Assembly (NCBI RefSeq): GCF_001751365.1
Contig: NZ_LJGT01000037.1
Coordinates: 862,796 to 926,795, forward strand
Length of the DNA: 64,000 nt
DNA from: Streptomyces abyssalis
GTDB taxonomy: Bacteria; Actinomycetota; Actinomycetes; Streptomycetales; Streptomycetaceae
Direction of reading: 5' to 3'
The notes beneath the pieces were generated by a model. It made no database searches. It was not told the origin of the DNA and saw only the letters and a program-made list of their open reading frames with translations. Of the stretch, positions 47,333 through 55,816 are shown one piece after another. Numbering within the stretch: position 1 is the stretch's first letter; each line of letters starts with the position of its first letter. The position numbers and the translations under genes were made by a program.

Positions 47333-48075
47333 CACCGCCGCAGTATCGCGCCCCTGCGCCACCACGCGCGCCGTTGCCCCCCGGTCGCGTGCTCCTCCTG
47401 CGGGGTCGTCGCCGTCCCTTGTGCCACCACGCGGGAGGTGCCCGGGGTGGCGGGCTCCGCCGGGTCGCGCCTGCCGGGCAGCGCGAACACCCGCAGGAAG
47501 AGCTGCGAGAGCGGGCCGATGCCCAGTGCGTACACCACCGTTCCGGCGCCGGCCGTGCCGCCCAGCAGCAGCCCGGACACCAGTACGGTCGCTTCGATCG
47601 CCGTGCGCACGACGCGGACCGAGCGGCCGGTGACCCGGTGCAGGCCCGTCATCAGACCGTCCCGCGGGCCCGGCCCGAAGCGGGCGGAGATGTACAGGCC
47701 GGTGGCGACTCCGTTGAGCACCACGCCGGCCGCCAGCATGGGAATCCGCAGCGCGAGGCCCTGCGGGCCGGGAACGAGCCAGATCGTGACGTCCATGGCC
47801 AGGCCGACCAGGACGACGTTGGAGACGGTGCCCAGCCCCGGGCGCTCCCGTATCGGCACCCACAGCAGCAGTACGGCGGCTCCCGCGATGACCGAGACCG
47901 TGCCGATCGACAGACCGGTGTGCTCCGCGAGCCCTTGGTGCAGTACGTCCCACGGGGGCAGGCCGAGCCCGGACTGCACCATGAGGCCGATGCTCGCACC
48001 GAACAGCAGCAGGCCGGCGTACAGCTGCACCAGGCGGCGGCCGATGCGTCCTGCGGAACCCGTCGGACGTGACAA
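47332..48075 (-). CDS. YczE/YitT-like integral membrane protein
   Basis: 247 residues with about five helices; LVQLYAGLLLFGASIGLMVQSGLGLPPWDVLHQG and GTVSVIAGAAVLLLWVPIRERPGLGT are typical of the YczE-like family. TTG 48075 is chosen because GGAGGGAG lies at 48081-48088; an ATG at 48174 would add 33 polar residues and overlap the divergent regulator's promoter. It is divergent from a MocR gene, an arrangement recurrent for this family, which suggests the regulator controls its expression. Confidence 0.85.
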   Translation of the reverse strand: MSRPTGSAGRIGRRLVQLYAGLLLFGASIGLMVQSGLGLPPWDVLHQGLAEHTGLSIGTVSVIAGAAVLLLWVPIRERPGLGTVSNVVLVGLAMDVTIWLVPGPQGLALRIPMLAAGVVLNGVATGLYISARFGPGPRDGLMTGLHRVTGRSVRVVRTAIEATVLVSGLLLGGTAGAGTVVYALGIGPLSQLFLRVFALPGRRDPAEPATPGTSRVVAQGTATTPQEEHATGGQRRAWWRRGAILRR

Positions 48076-48156
48076 GGTGGCTCCCTCCCCGGTGCGGTGC
48101 CCGTGCTTCTGCTGGCGGTGGTGGGCGGCTGCGTGGCAGTCTGGAGCCACGAACCA

Positions 48157-48172
48157 GGCCACATCCATGGCC
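48157..48172. promoter_or_regulatory. Candidate MocR operator
   Basis: GGCCA and TGGCC form a perfect inverted repeat with a 6-bp spacer, 26 bp upstream of the MocR start and within the divergent gap to the membrane protein gene. Confidence 0.35.
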
Positions 48173-48197
48173 AATCGGAGGAAGGTGGACCGCAGAG

Positions 48198-49697
48198 ATG
48201 GTGCAGTGGACCTCGGCCGTGGGTGCTCCTCAGCTGGCCAGGCTTCTGGCGTCCCAGCGCGCTGCGACGGCCGCGGACGCCGGGCACCGGGTGCCTGCCT
48301 ACCGGTCGCTGGCGGACGGTGTGCGCCTCCTCGTGCTCGAAGGCCGCATTCCGGTGGCCGCGCGTCTGCCCGCCGAGCGGGAGCTGGCAGCGGCCCTGCG
48401 CGTCAGCCGTACGACCGTGGCCGCCGCCTTCGAGGCGCTGCGCAGCGACGGGTTCCTCGCCTCGCGGCGCGGTTCGGGCAGCTGGACGGCCGTGCCCGCG
48501 GGCAAGCCGCTGCCCACGCGCGGACTGGAGCCACTGCCCCCCGAATCCGCCGGGTCGGTGATCGATCTGGCCTGCGCCACCTTCCTGGCGCCCGAGCCCC
48601 ACCTCACCGACGCGTTCCAGGGCGCGGTCTCGGACCTCGCGCCGTACACGGACACCCACGGCAACTACCCCGGCGGCCTGCCCGCGCTCCGTGAGGCGCT
48701 CGCAGCCCGCTACACCGCACGCGGCGTGCCGACGATGCCCGAGCAGATCATGGTCACCACCGGCGCCATGGGCGCCGTCGCCGCGCTCGCACGGCAGCTC
48801 GTGCCGCGCAGTGAACGCGTCGCCGTCGAACACCCCTCGTACGCCAACGTCCTGCATCTGCTGCGCGACGCCGGCGCCCGCCTCGTGCCCGTCCCCATGG
48901 CGGACGGTCTCACCGGCTGGGACCTGCCCGCCTGGCGGCAGGCGTTCCGCGAGAGCGCACCGCGCATGGCCTACGTCATCGCCGACTACCACAACCCGAC
49001 CGGCGCTCTCGCCCCCGACGGCCAGCGGCGCGAGATGGTCGCGGCCGCACGCGCCGCCGGCACCGTCCTCGTCGCCGACGAGTCCATGACCGACCTGACC
49101 CTGGACGAGGACGTCGAACTGCCGCGCCCGATGGCCGCGTTCGACCCGGGCGGCTCCTGCGTCATCACCGTCGGCTCCGTCAGCAAGGCGGTCTGGGCCG
49201 GGCTGCGCATCGGCTGGGTCAGGGCCGCACCCGAGGTGATCCGCAGCCTCGTCGCCGCACGCGTCTACGCCGACCTGGGCAGCCCCGTGCTCGAACAGCT
49301 CGCCGTGGCACGGCTGATGACGGGAGACGGCTGGGAGGCGGCGGTCGCGGCGCGCCGCGCGGGAGCCCGTGCGAACCGGGACGCGCTCGTCTCCGAGCTC
49401 CACGACAGGCTGCCCGACTGGGAGTTCACCGTTCCCAGCGGCGGGCTCACGCTGTGGGCCCGCACCGGCGGCCTTTCCGGTTCACGCATCGCCGAGGCGG
49501 GCGAGCGCATCGGTGTGCGGGTGCCCGCCGGGACGCGCTTCGGCGTCGACGGCGCCTTCGAGGGTTATGTGCGGCTGCTGTTCACCGTCGCGGGCCCGGT
49601 CGTCGGCGAAGCCGTCGCCCGCCTGGCAAAGGCGGCCGACCTCGTCCGTACGGGAGCGGTCGCCGACGGGGACGTGCCCCGCACCTACGTGGCCTGA
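48198..49697 (+). CDS. MocR-type GntR regulator with aminotransferase domain
   Basis: 499 residues. An N-terminal GntR winged helix (YRSLADGVRLLVLEGRIPVAARLPAERELAAALRVSRTTV) is joined to a fold-type I aminotransferase domain: HGNYPGGLPALREALAARY, TTGAMGAVAAL, ADYHNPTG, VADESMTD, and SVSKAVWAGLRIGWVRA with the PLP Lys. Members use PLP or amino compounds as effectors. ATG 48198 is used. Its last 13 bases overlap the end of the convergent sffA gene. Confidence 0.93.
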   Translation: MVQWTSAVGAPQLARLLASQRAATAADAGHRVPAYRSLADGVRLLVLEGRIPVAARLPAERELAAALRVSRTTVAAAFEALRSDGFLASRRGSGSWTAVPAGKPLPTRGLEPLPPESAGSVIDLACATFLAPEPHLTDAFQGAVSDLAPYTDTHGNYPGGLPALREALAARYTARGVPTMPEQIMVTTGAMGAVAALARQLVPRSERVAVEHPSYANVLHLLRDAGARLVPVPMADGLTGWDLPAWRQAFRESAPRMAYVIADYHNPTGALAPDGQRREMVAAARAAGTVLVADESMTDLTLDEDVELPRPMAAFDPGGSCVITVGSVSKAVWAGLRIGWVRAAPEVIRSLVAARVYADLGSPVLEQLAVARLMTGDGWEAAVAARRAGARANRDALVSELHDRLPDWEFTVPSGGLTLWARTGGLSGSRIAEAGERIGVRVPAGTRFGVDGAFEGYVRLLFTVAGPVVGEAVARLAKAADLVRTGAVADGDVPRTYVA

Positions 49698-51316
49698 GAC
49701 GCCGCCCCCGGCTTCGTGCCCGGCCGGTGACCCGGGCCGTCCGGCGCGCCGCTCTGTGCGGCCTGACCGCCCAGCGCCCTGGCGTGAGCCGCGGCGAACG
49801 GGGGCAGCAGCGCCAGCACCGCCTGCCGTTCGGCCTCGCCGGCAGCGTCGTCCAGCGGGTCGGGCGCCGCGGGCACCTGCAGCCGCAGCACCGCTCCGGC
49901 GCCGAGCCGGGCGAAACCCCGCCCGGGCGGCGCATCCGGGCCGGGCCGGGAGACCGTCGCCTCTCCGAGCACCGCCCACGTCTCCTCGGGAGAGGCGGCA
50001 CCGAGCAGCACGCGGGCCCTGGTGTACGAGCGCACGGCACGGGCCAGTCCGTCAGCGTTCTCAAGGTGCTCGGCGACGGCGACCGTGACCTGCGCCGCCC
50101 GCCCGTGCCGCAGCGGCACCTGAAGCAGCTCCTGAGGGTCCCGCCGCCCTTCCGCACGTGCGAGGTGGCTCAGCGTCGCCGGCCGGTCGAGGACCACCCA
50201 CAGCGGGCGCCGTACATCCTCCGGAACGGGGCGCCCCGCCTGCCGTGCGCGGCTCGCCGCCGACAGCCGCCGCTCCGTCTCGTGCACCGCCCACTCCAGC
50301 GACGCCACCGCACCGGCGGGCGACGTCTCCACGGCGAGTACGCCCTCGCGCCCCGCCAGCGACGCGAACTCGCCGGAGCCGCCGCCGTCCACGACGAGCA
50401 CCTCGCCGTGCTGGAGGGCCTGGAGCACCACGGACCGCAGCAGCGTGGTCGACCCTGCTCCGGGCGCCCCGGCGACCAGCAGATGCGGCTGTGCCGAACG
50501 CGCGCCCGTACGCCACACCACCGGCGGGACGTCACGCGCCCGCCCCCCGTCGGCCACCGGCATGCGGCGGTGGACGGCCTCGGCGTCGGTGAAGCCGAGC
50601 ACGATCTCACCGGGGCCCGTCACGAACCGCTGGGCGCTGATGCCCTGGGGAAGGGGCTGCGGGACCGTCATCTCCAGCAGGTTGCGCTCCTCGTGCCATG
50701 CGAAGCGGTATTCACGGTCCCGTCCGGACTTGGTGGTCAGCCGGCGCTCCACCGCCAGCCGGTGCGCGGAGTCGCTGTCGGGGAAGTGGGCCGGATAGCG
50801 CACCAGGAGACGTCCGATGCGGCCGTCGTCGGTGAACTCCACCTCCTCGAAGGCCCGTTCCCACGCGCCGTCGTGTGCGTACAGAGGTTCGGGGCCGGGG
50901 TCGTCCCGCAGGGCGAAGCACGGCACCAGCGCCTCGTACACCGCCTGCAGGCGTTCGTTCTCCGCGTCCTCGCAGCCGGGTCCGCCGGCCGGCCTCGCGC
51001 CCTCGCGCCCGTGCCATGCGGCCGTGCCCACGACGACGGCCACGGCGAAGGCCGGCCCCCACGGCAGCAGGCCCACCACCATGACCCCCACCGCGGCGAG
51101 GAAGAGCACCGGCCCCCGACGGTCCTTCGGGGCCTTCGCCCACCAGCGCAGCACCAGCATCGTGAGCCGGGCCAGGCCCCGTACGAGCATGATCAGCGGA
51201 TGGAGCACGTCCAGCGCACCGTCGGCGCCGGCCCGCAGGGCGCGGTGTGCGGGACGTACGGCCGGACGTACGGCAGCGCCCGTACCCGCCGGCCGGCGGG
51301 GGAGCGGCCAACGCAC
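49685..51316 (-). CDS. sffA: SpoIIIE/FtsK-like membrane protein SffA
   Basis: 543 residues from GTG 51316 (GTG 51319 is in frame; AGGAGG at 51324-51329). Two membrane helices (PVLFLAAVGVMVVGLLPW, FAVAVVVGTAAW) precede an FtsK-like P-loop domain with a Walker B-like LVVDGGG. The Walker A reads GAPGAGSTT: the invariant Lys is Ser, so ATP hydrolysis is doubtful. Position downstream of smeA matches the smeA-sffA pair of Streptomyces coelicolor, in which SmeA recruits this protein to sporulation septa to assist chromosome segregation. Confidence 0.82.
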   Translation of the reverse strand: MRWPLPRRPAGTGAAVRPAVRPAHRALRAGADGALDVLHPLIMLVRGLARLTMLVLRWWAKAPKDRRGPVLFLAAVGVMVVGLLPWGPAFAVAVVVGTAAWHGREGARPAGGPGCEDAENERLQAVYEALVPCFALRDDPGPEPLYAHDGAWERAFEEVEFTDDGRIGRLLVRYPAHFPDSDSAHRLAVERRLTTKSGRDREYRFAWHEERNLLEMTVPQPLPQGISAQRFVTGPGEIVLGFTDAEAVHRRMPVADGGRARDVPPVVWRTGARSAQPHLLVAGAPGAGSTTLLRSVVLQALQHGEVLVVDGGGSGEFASLAGREGVLAVETSPAGAVASLEWAVHETERRLSAASRARQAGRPVPEDVRRPLWVVLDRPATLSHLARAEGRRDPQELLQVPLRHGRAAQVTVAVAEHLENADGLARAVRSYTRARVLLGAASPEETWAVLGEATVSRPGPDAPPGRGFARLGAGAVLRLQVPAAPDPLDDAAGEAERQAVLALLPPFAAAHARALGGQAAQSGAPDGPGHRPGTKPGAASQAT

Positions 51317-51392
51317 CACGGAACCTCCTGTGACGAGTGCGGCGCGCGGCGCGCAGCGCGAGCGGAACACGCACCCGCTGCGCGCGCTCGCG

Positions 51393-51587
51393 CTAGAACT
51401 TCAGACCGCTCAGCAGTCCGGCGAGGCTGGCGCCGCCCTCCTTGATGCTCGGGGCGATCGCCGTGCCCGCCAGATAGAAGCCGAAGAGCGCACACACCAG
51501 CGCGTGGGAGATCTTGAGTCCGTCCTTGCGGGTGAAGAGGAAGATGATGAAGCCGAGCAGGAGGACGCCGGAGACACTGAGGATCAT
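51393..51587 (-). CDS. smeA: Small membrane protein SmeA
   Basis: 64 residues with an N-terminal helix (ILSVSGVLLLGFIIFLFTR) and a second (ISHALVCALFGFYLAGTAI), as in the 63-residue SmeA of S. coelicolor. An AGGAG site precedes the ATG. In S. coelicolor it is expressed during sporulation and targets the SpoIIIE/FtsK-like protein SffA to septa. sffA follows after 76 bp on the same strand. Confidence 0.88.
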   Translation of the reverse strand: MILSVSGVLLLGFIIFLFTRKDGLKISHALVCALFGFYLAGTAIAPSIKEGGASLAGLLSGLKF

Positions 51588-51970
51588 GGGGGACTCCTGA
51601 TGTAGGGGATTTTCACCCTGAGTGCTCCAAGAGTCACAGAAAGTGCCTGAGCGGGGAAACTGGCAGACGGGTGATTTGCGGGGCGGGGACCGGGTCGAGG
51701 CCCGCCCCTCGCGCCAACTCCCCGACGCGCACCGCGTGTTGACTTCCGGGGTGTGACGGGTGCCGGGTGGGGCGCAGCGGGCGCCGGTGCGGCCCCGTCG
51801 GCGTGAAACCCCGCGTGAGTCCGTGCACGTGTCCGGACGCCGCGAGAGCCCGGTCGTGCGGTGCTGCTGAGGATCGTTTGCCGCGCCGCTCCGGCCGCGG
51901 GACGCGTTGCGGACAGCTGCGCTGTGCTTTGTCCCCAGATTGACTGATTCGTCATGGAATCATCTGCGCT
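51588..51970. other. Divergent intergenic region between smeA and the mrp operon
   Basis: No gene is supported in these 383 bp. It must hold the promoters of smeA and mrpA. A TTGACT at 51940-51945 lies near the mrpA start but no good -10 follows at the right distance, so no promoter is called. Confidence 0.5.
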
Positions 51971-54900
51971 GTGCTGTCGCTGATCCTTCTTCACTTCGCC
52001 GGGGCGTGCTGTGCTCCGCTCCTGGTGCGGTGGCTGGGCACGCGGGCGTTCCTCGTACTGGCGCTGATCCCGGCGGCGGCACTGGGGTGGGCGGTCCGGC
52101 AGTACGGGGACGTGGCGGCGGGGGAGGTGCGCGTCGAGCGGTGGCCCTGGATGCCGGCCCTCGGCGTGGAGCTGGACCTGCGCTGCGACGCGCTCGCCCT
52201 GCTGATGGTGATCGTCGTCGGCGGCATCGGTGCGCTGGTGCTCGTCTACTGCGCGGGCTACTTCAGCAGCGCGGCGTTCTCGCTGGGACAGTTCGCCGGG
52301 ACGCTCACCGCGTTCGCCGGCGCGATGCTCGGGCTCGTTCTCGCGGACGACCTGATCGTCCTGTACGTCATGTGGGAGCTGACCACCGTCTTCTCCTTCC
52401 TGCTCATCGGCCACGTACCCGAGCGGCGGCCGAACCGCCTTGCCGCGCTCCAGGCGCTCATCGTGACGGTCGCGGGCGGCCTGGCCATGCTGGTCGGCCT
52501 GCTGATGCTGGGCCACGCGGCAGGCACGTACCGCATCTCGGGCATCCTCGCCGACCCGCCGCCCGCGGACGGAACCGTGGCGGCCGCTCTCGTACTGATC
52601 CTCGCCGGGGCCCTGTCGAAGTCCGCGGTGTGGCCCTTCAGTTTCTGGCTGCCGGGCGCCATGGCCGCGCCGACCCCGGTGTCCGCGTATCTGCACGCCG
52701 CGGCCATGGTGAAGGCCGGTGTCTATCTCGTCGCGAGGCTGGCTCCCGCGTACGCGCACGCCCCGCTCTGGCAGGTGACGGTGCTCGCCCTCGGGTCGGC
52801 GACCATGCTGCTCGGCGGCTGGCGTGCGCTGCGCGAGAGGGACCTCAAGCGGCTCCTGGCCTACGGGACCGTCAGCCAGCTCGGCTTCCTCACCCTGCTG
52901 ACCGGCACGGGCACACGCGACACCGCGCTCGCGGGTGCCGCGATGCTGCTGGCGCACGCCCTGTTCAAGGCCCCGCTCTTCCTCGTCGTCGGCATCATCG
53001 ACCACGCGACCGGCACCCGGCAGATGGACCGGCTCTCGGGGCTGCGCCGCTCCATGCCCGTGGTGTGCGCCGTCGCAGTGACGGCGGGGGCGTCGATGGC
53101 CGCGTTGCCGCCGCTGCTCGGGTACGCCGCCAAGGAGGCCGCGTTCACCGCCTTGATGAATCCCGGCGGTGCGGATCTGCCGGGCGCGGTGCCGGTCGCC
53201 GTGACGACCGCGGTGACAGCGGGTTCCGCGCTGACGACGGCGTACACGCTGCGGTTCCTGTGGGGGGCGTTCGCCGCGAAACCCTCGGGGGAGGGCGTAC
53301 GTGCGCCCACCGCGATGCGCGCCCGGACGGGCCTGCTGCTGACCGCGCCCCCCGGACTGTGCGCGCTCGCCGGAGTCGCCCTGGGCCCGGGCGTCTTCAG
53401 CCTCGGAGGGCTGCTCGGCAGGTACGCCGACACCTTTCACGGCGCGGGTGAGCCGTACCGGCTGGCGCTGTGGCACGGACTCAACTGGGCGCTCCTGCTG
53501 TCGGCCCTGGCCTGGGCCGCGGGCGGGGCGCTCTTCCTTGCGCCGCACCCGCTGGAGCGTCTGGGGCAGCGGCTGGCGGTGACCGACGGCAAGCGCGTCT
53601 TCGCCCGTTCGCTGTCGGCGCTGGAACGCACCGCGCTCGAGGTCACCGGAACCGTGCAGCGCGGATCACTGCCGGTCTACCTCGGGACCGTCCTCGCCTT
53701 CCTGATCACCGCACAGAGCATCGCCATGATCCTCGCCCCGCCCTGGCGGCACGTCGAGGAGGTGCGCTGGTTCGACTCGGTGCCGCAGCTGGGCGTGGCG
53801 GTCGTCGTCTGCCTGGTGGCCGCGCTGTGCGTATCCGCGCGCCAGCGCATGACGGCCGTCGTGCTGGCCGGTGTGACCGGCTACGGCACGGCGGTGCTGT
53901 ACGTGCTGCACGGTGCGCCGGATCTCGCGCTGACCCAGTTCGCCGTGGAGACGGTCTCCCTGGTGGTGTTCGTGCTCGTACTGCGCCGGCTGCCCGCCCG
54001 CTTCCCCCACGAGGGGCGCACCAGCGTGCTGCGGCGCGTCACACGGCTCGTCACGGGACTGGCCGCCGGAGGGTTCGCCGCTGTGCTGACGTACGTGGCG
54101 GGCGCGGCGCGGGAGGCCGGCCCGTCCGGCCCCGGACTCACCACGGCCACAGCGGACCACGGCCTGAAGAACGTCGTCTCCACGACGCTGGTGGACCTGC
54201 GCTCCTGGGACACCCTGGGCGAGTCCGCCGTTCTCGGCGTCGCCGCCGTCGGCGTGACCAGCCTCGTCTTTCTCCGCCGCCGCACCGGAAGTCCCGTCAC
54301 CGCATGGCCCGCCGCGGCAGAACCCGTGCCGCCCGTGACCGCGGCACCAGCCGGCGGCAGGGCGGCGCACGCGCGCCACGGCCGGGACGACGGTGGAGGC
54401 GGCGCGCAGCGTGCCGGTCACGTGTGGCCCGTACGGGCGGAGCGCGGGGAGCACGGTGAGCCCGGCCGGCCCGGGGGAGGTGGTGTAGGTGGAGCGGGGG
54501 CGCCGCGCAGGGGCGCGGGTGCGATCCCACGGCGCATGTGGCTGAGCGCCAGCGGCACGCTCGACCCCGAACGGCGCTCAGTGATCTTCGAGGTGCTGGC
54601 CCGGCTCCTCTTCCACCCCATCGTGGTGCTCTCCCTCTACCTGCTCTTCTGCGCCGAGAACCTGCCGGGCGGCGGGTTCAGCGCGGGCCTCGTCGCCGGG
54701 CTCGCGCTGGCGGTGCGCTATCTGGCGGGCGGACGGTACGAACTGGACGCGGCAGCGCCCGTCGACGCCGGTTTCCTGCTCGGACTCGGGCTGATGACGA
54801 TGACGGCGACCGGGCTCGCCGGGCTGGTGCTGAGCGGTTCCGTGCTCCAATCAGGCATCTACCACGGGGAGTTGCCGGTCGTCGGCAAGTTCCACGCCGC

Positions 54901-55057
54901 CAGCCCCGTGCTCTTCGACACCGGCATCTACCTGCTTGTTCTGGGCGTCGTCCTCGACGTACTGCGCAGCCTCGGCTCCGAGATCGACCGGCGCGTCGAG
55001 AGGACTCTGCGGGACGAGAACCGCGGAACGCGCGCGGGCGGGAAGGCCGGGAGATGA
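51971..55057 (+). CDS. mrpA: Mrp Na+/H+ antiporter subunit A fused to subunit B
   Basis: 1028 residues from GTG 51971. The N-terminal two thirds is MrpA/NuoL-like with many helices, including YVMWELTTVFSFLLIGH (the proton-path Glu), SFWLPGAMAAPTPVSAYLHAA and LLAYGTVSQLGFL. The MrpA C-terminal region (TGYGTAVLYVLHGAPDLALTQFAVET) is followed by a Gly-rich linker of about 70 residues and then an MrpB domain (LLFHPIVVLSLYLLFCAENLPGGGFSAGL) from about 54540. It pumps Na+ out in exchange for H+ as part of the seven-subunit complex. The stop overlaps the mrpC start (ATGA). Confidence 0.93.
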   Translation: MLSLILLHFAGACCAPLLVRWLGTRAFLVLALIPAAALGWAVRQYGDVAAGEVRVERWPWMPALGVELDLRCDALALLMVIVVGGIGALVLVYCAGYFSSAAFSLGQFAGTLTAFAGAMLGLVLADDLIVLYVMWELTTVFSFLLIGHVPERRPNRLAALQALIVTVAGGLAMLVGLLMLGHAAGTYRISGILADPPPADGTVAAALVLILAGALSKSAVWPFSFWLPGAMAAPTPVSAYLHAAAMVKAGVYLVARLAPAYAHAPLWQVTVLALGSATMLLGGWRALRERDLKRLLAYGTVSQLGFLTLLTGTGTRDTALAGAAMLLAHALFKAPLFLVVGIIDHATGTRQMDRLSGLRRSMPVVCAVAVTAGASMAALPPLLGYAAKEAAFTALMNPGGADLPGAVPVAVTTAVTAGSALTTAYTLRFLWGAFAAKPSGEGVRAPTAMRARTGLLLTAPPGLCALAGVALGPGVFSLGGLLGRYADTFHGAGEPYRLALWHGLNWALLLSALAWAAGGALFLAPHPLERLGQRLAVTDGKRVFARSLSALERTALEVTGTVQRGSLPVYLGTVLAFLITAQSIAMILAPPWRHVEEVRWFDSVPQLGVAVVVCLVAALCVSARQRMTAVVLAGVTGYGTAVLYVLHGAPDLALTQFAVETVSLVVFVLVLRRLPARFPHEGRTSVLRRVTRLVTGLAAGGFAAVLTYVAGAAREAGPSGPGLTTATADHGLKNVVSTTLVDLRSWDTLGESAVLGVAAVGVTSLVFLRRRTGSPVTAWPAAAEPVPPVTAAPAGGRAAHARHGRDDGGGGAQRAGHVWPVRAERGEHGEPGRPGGGGVGGAGAPRRGAGAIPRRMWLSASGTLDPERRSVIFEVLARLLFHPIVVLSLYLLFCAENLPGGGFSAGLVAGLALAVRYLAGGRYELDAAAPVDAGFLLGLGLMTMTATGLAGLVLSGSVLQSGIYHGELPVVGKFHAASPVLFDTGIYLLVLGVVLDVLRSLGSEIDRRVERTLRDENRGTRAGGKAGR

Positions 55058-55698
55058 ACGAGACGGTCGCACTCGTGGCCACCGGCGGCGCACTCATCGC
55101 AGCGGGCACCGTGCTGCTCCTCAGCCGCCCGCTCACCCGCATCGTCCTGGGCACGGTCGTGATCGGCAACGGCGTCAACCTCCTGCTGCTGTCCACCTCC
55201 GGCGCCGCGGCCCGGGCCCCGCTGCTCTACCGGGTCTTCGGCCCCCGGCGCATCGCCGACCCGCTGCCGCAGGCGTTCGTGCTGACGGCCATCGTCATCA
55301 CCCTCGCGCTGACCGCGTTCCTCTCCGCCATGGCCTACCGCGCATGGCAGCTGTCCGGGACGGACGACGTACAGGACGACGTGGAGGACCTCCGCGTCGC
55401 ATACCGCGCCGAGCACGGTGAGGATCGTGAGGAGCACCGTGAGGGCGGCGCGCGGCGGCTCCCCATGGAGCGTGAACGGCGCGCCCGGCGCCGGGAGCTG
55501 CTCGGAGCCGCTGAGGAAGACGGACAGGCAGGCGAGGGGGGCACGTTGAGGCACCCGCGGCGCTCGGACACCCACTTTCACGAGGCGCGGCGCCGCGCCC
55601 GGGCGGAGACGCGGGCGCACCATGCGCTCGGTGCCCGCACTGAGGACGAGACAGCCGGCGACGACATGTGGGAGACGATCCTCGGGGCGGACCGTTGA
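55054..55698 (+). CDS. mrpC: Mrp antiporter subunit C
   Basis: 214 residues. Residues 1-105 are a three-helix NuoK-like domain (VATGGALIAAGTVLLLSR, IVLGTVVIGNGVNLLLL, ADPLPQAFVLTAIVITLALTAFL). The rest is an unusually long, highly charged cytoplasmic tail, so the protein is roughly twice the usual length. ATG 55054 overlaps the mrpA stop. Confidence 0.9.
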   Translation: MNETVALVATGGALIAAGTVLLLSRPLTRIVLGTVVIGNGVNLLLLSTSGAAARAPLLYRVFGPRRIADPLPQAFVLTAIVITLALTAFLSAMAYRAWQLSGTDDVQDDVEDLRVAYRAEHGEDREEHREGGARRLPMERERRARRRELLGAAEEDGQAGEGGTLRHPRRSDTHFHEARRRARAETRAHHALGARTEDETAGDDMWETILGADR

Positions 55699-55816
55699 AC
55701 ACGCACAGGCCGCCGGGCATCACCGGACCACCCGACGCGCCCGGCCCGGCAGCCGGTTGCGGCCGCGCCCTCGCCGCCCGCCGCTCCGCGCGTCCCGCCC
55801 CCCGCGGAGGCCTCCG

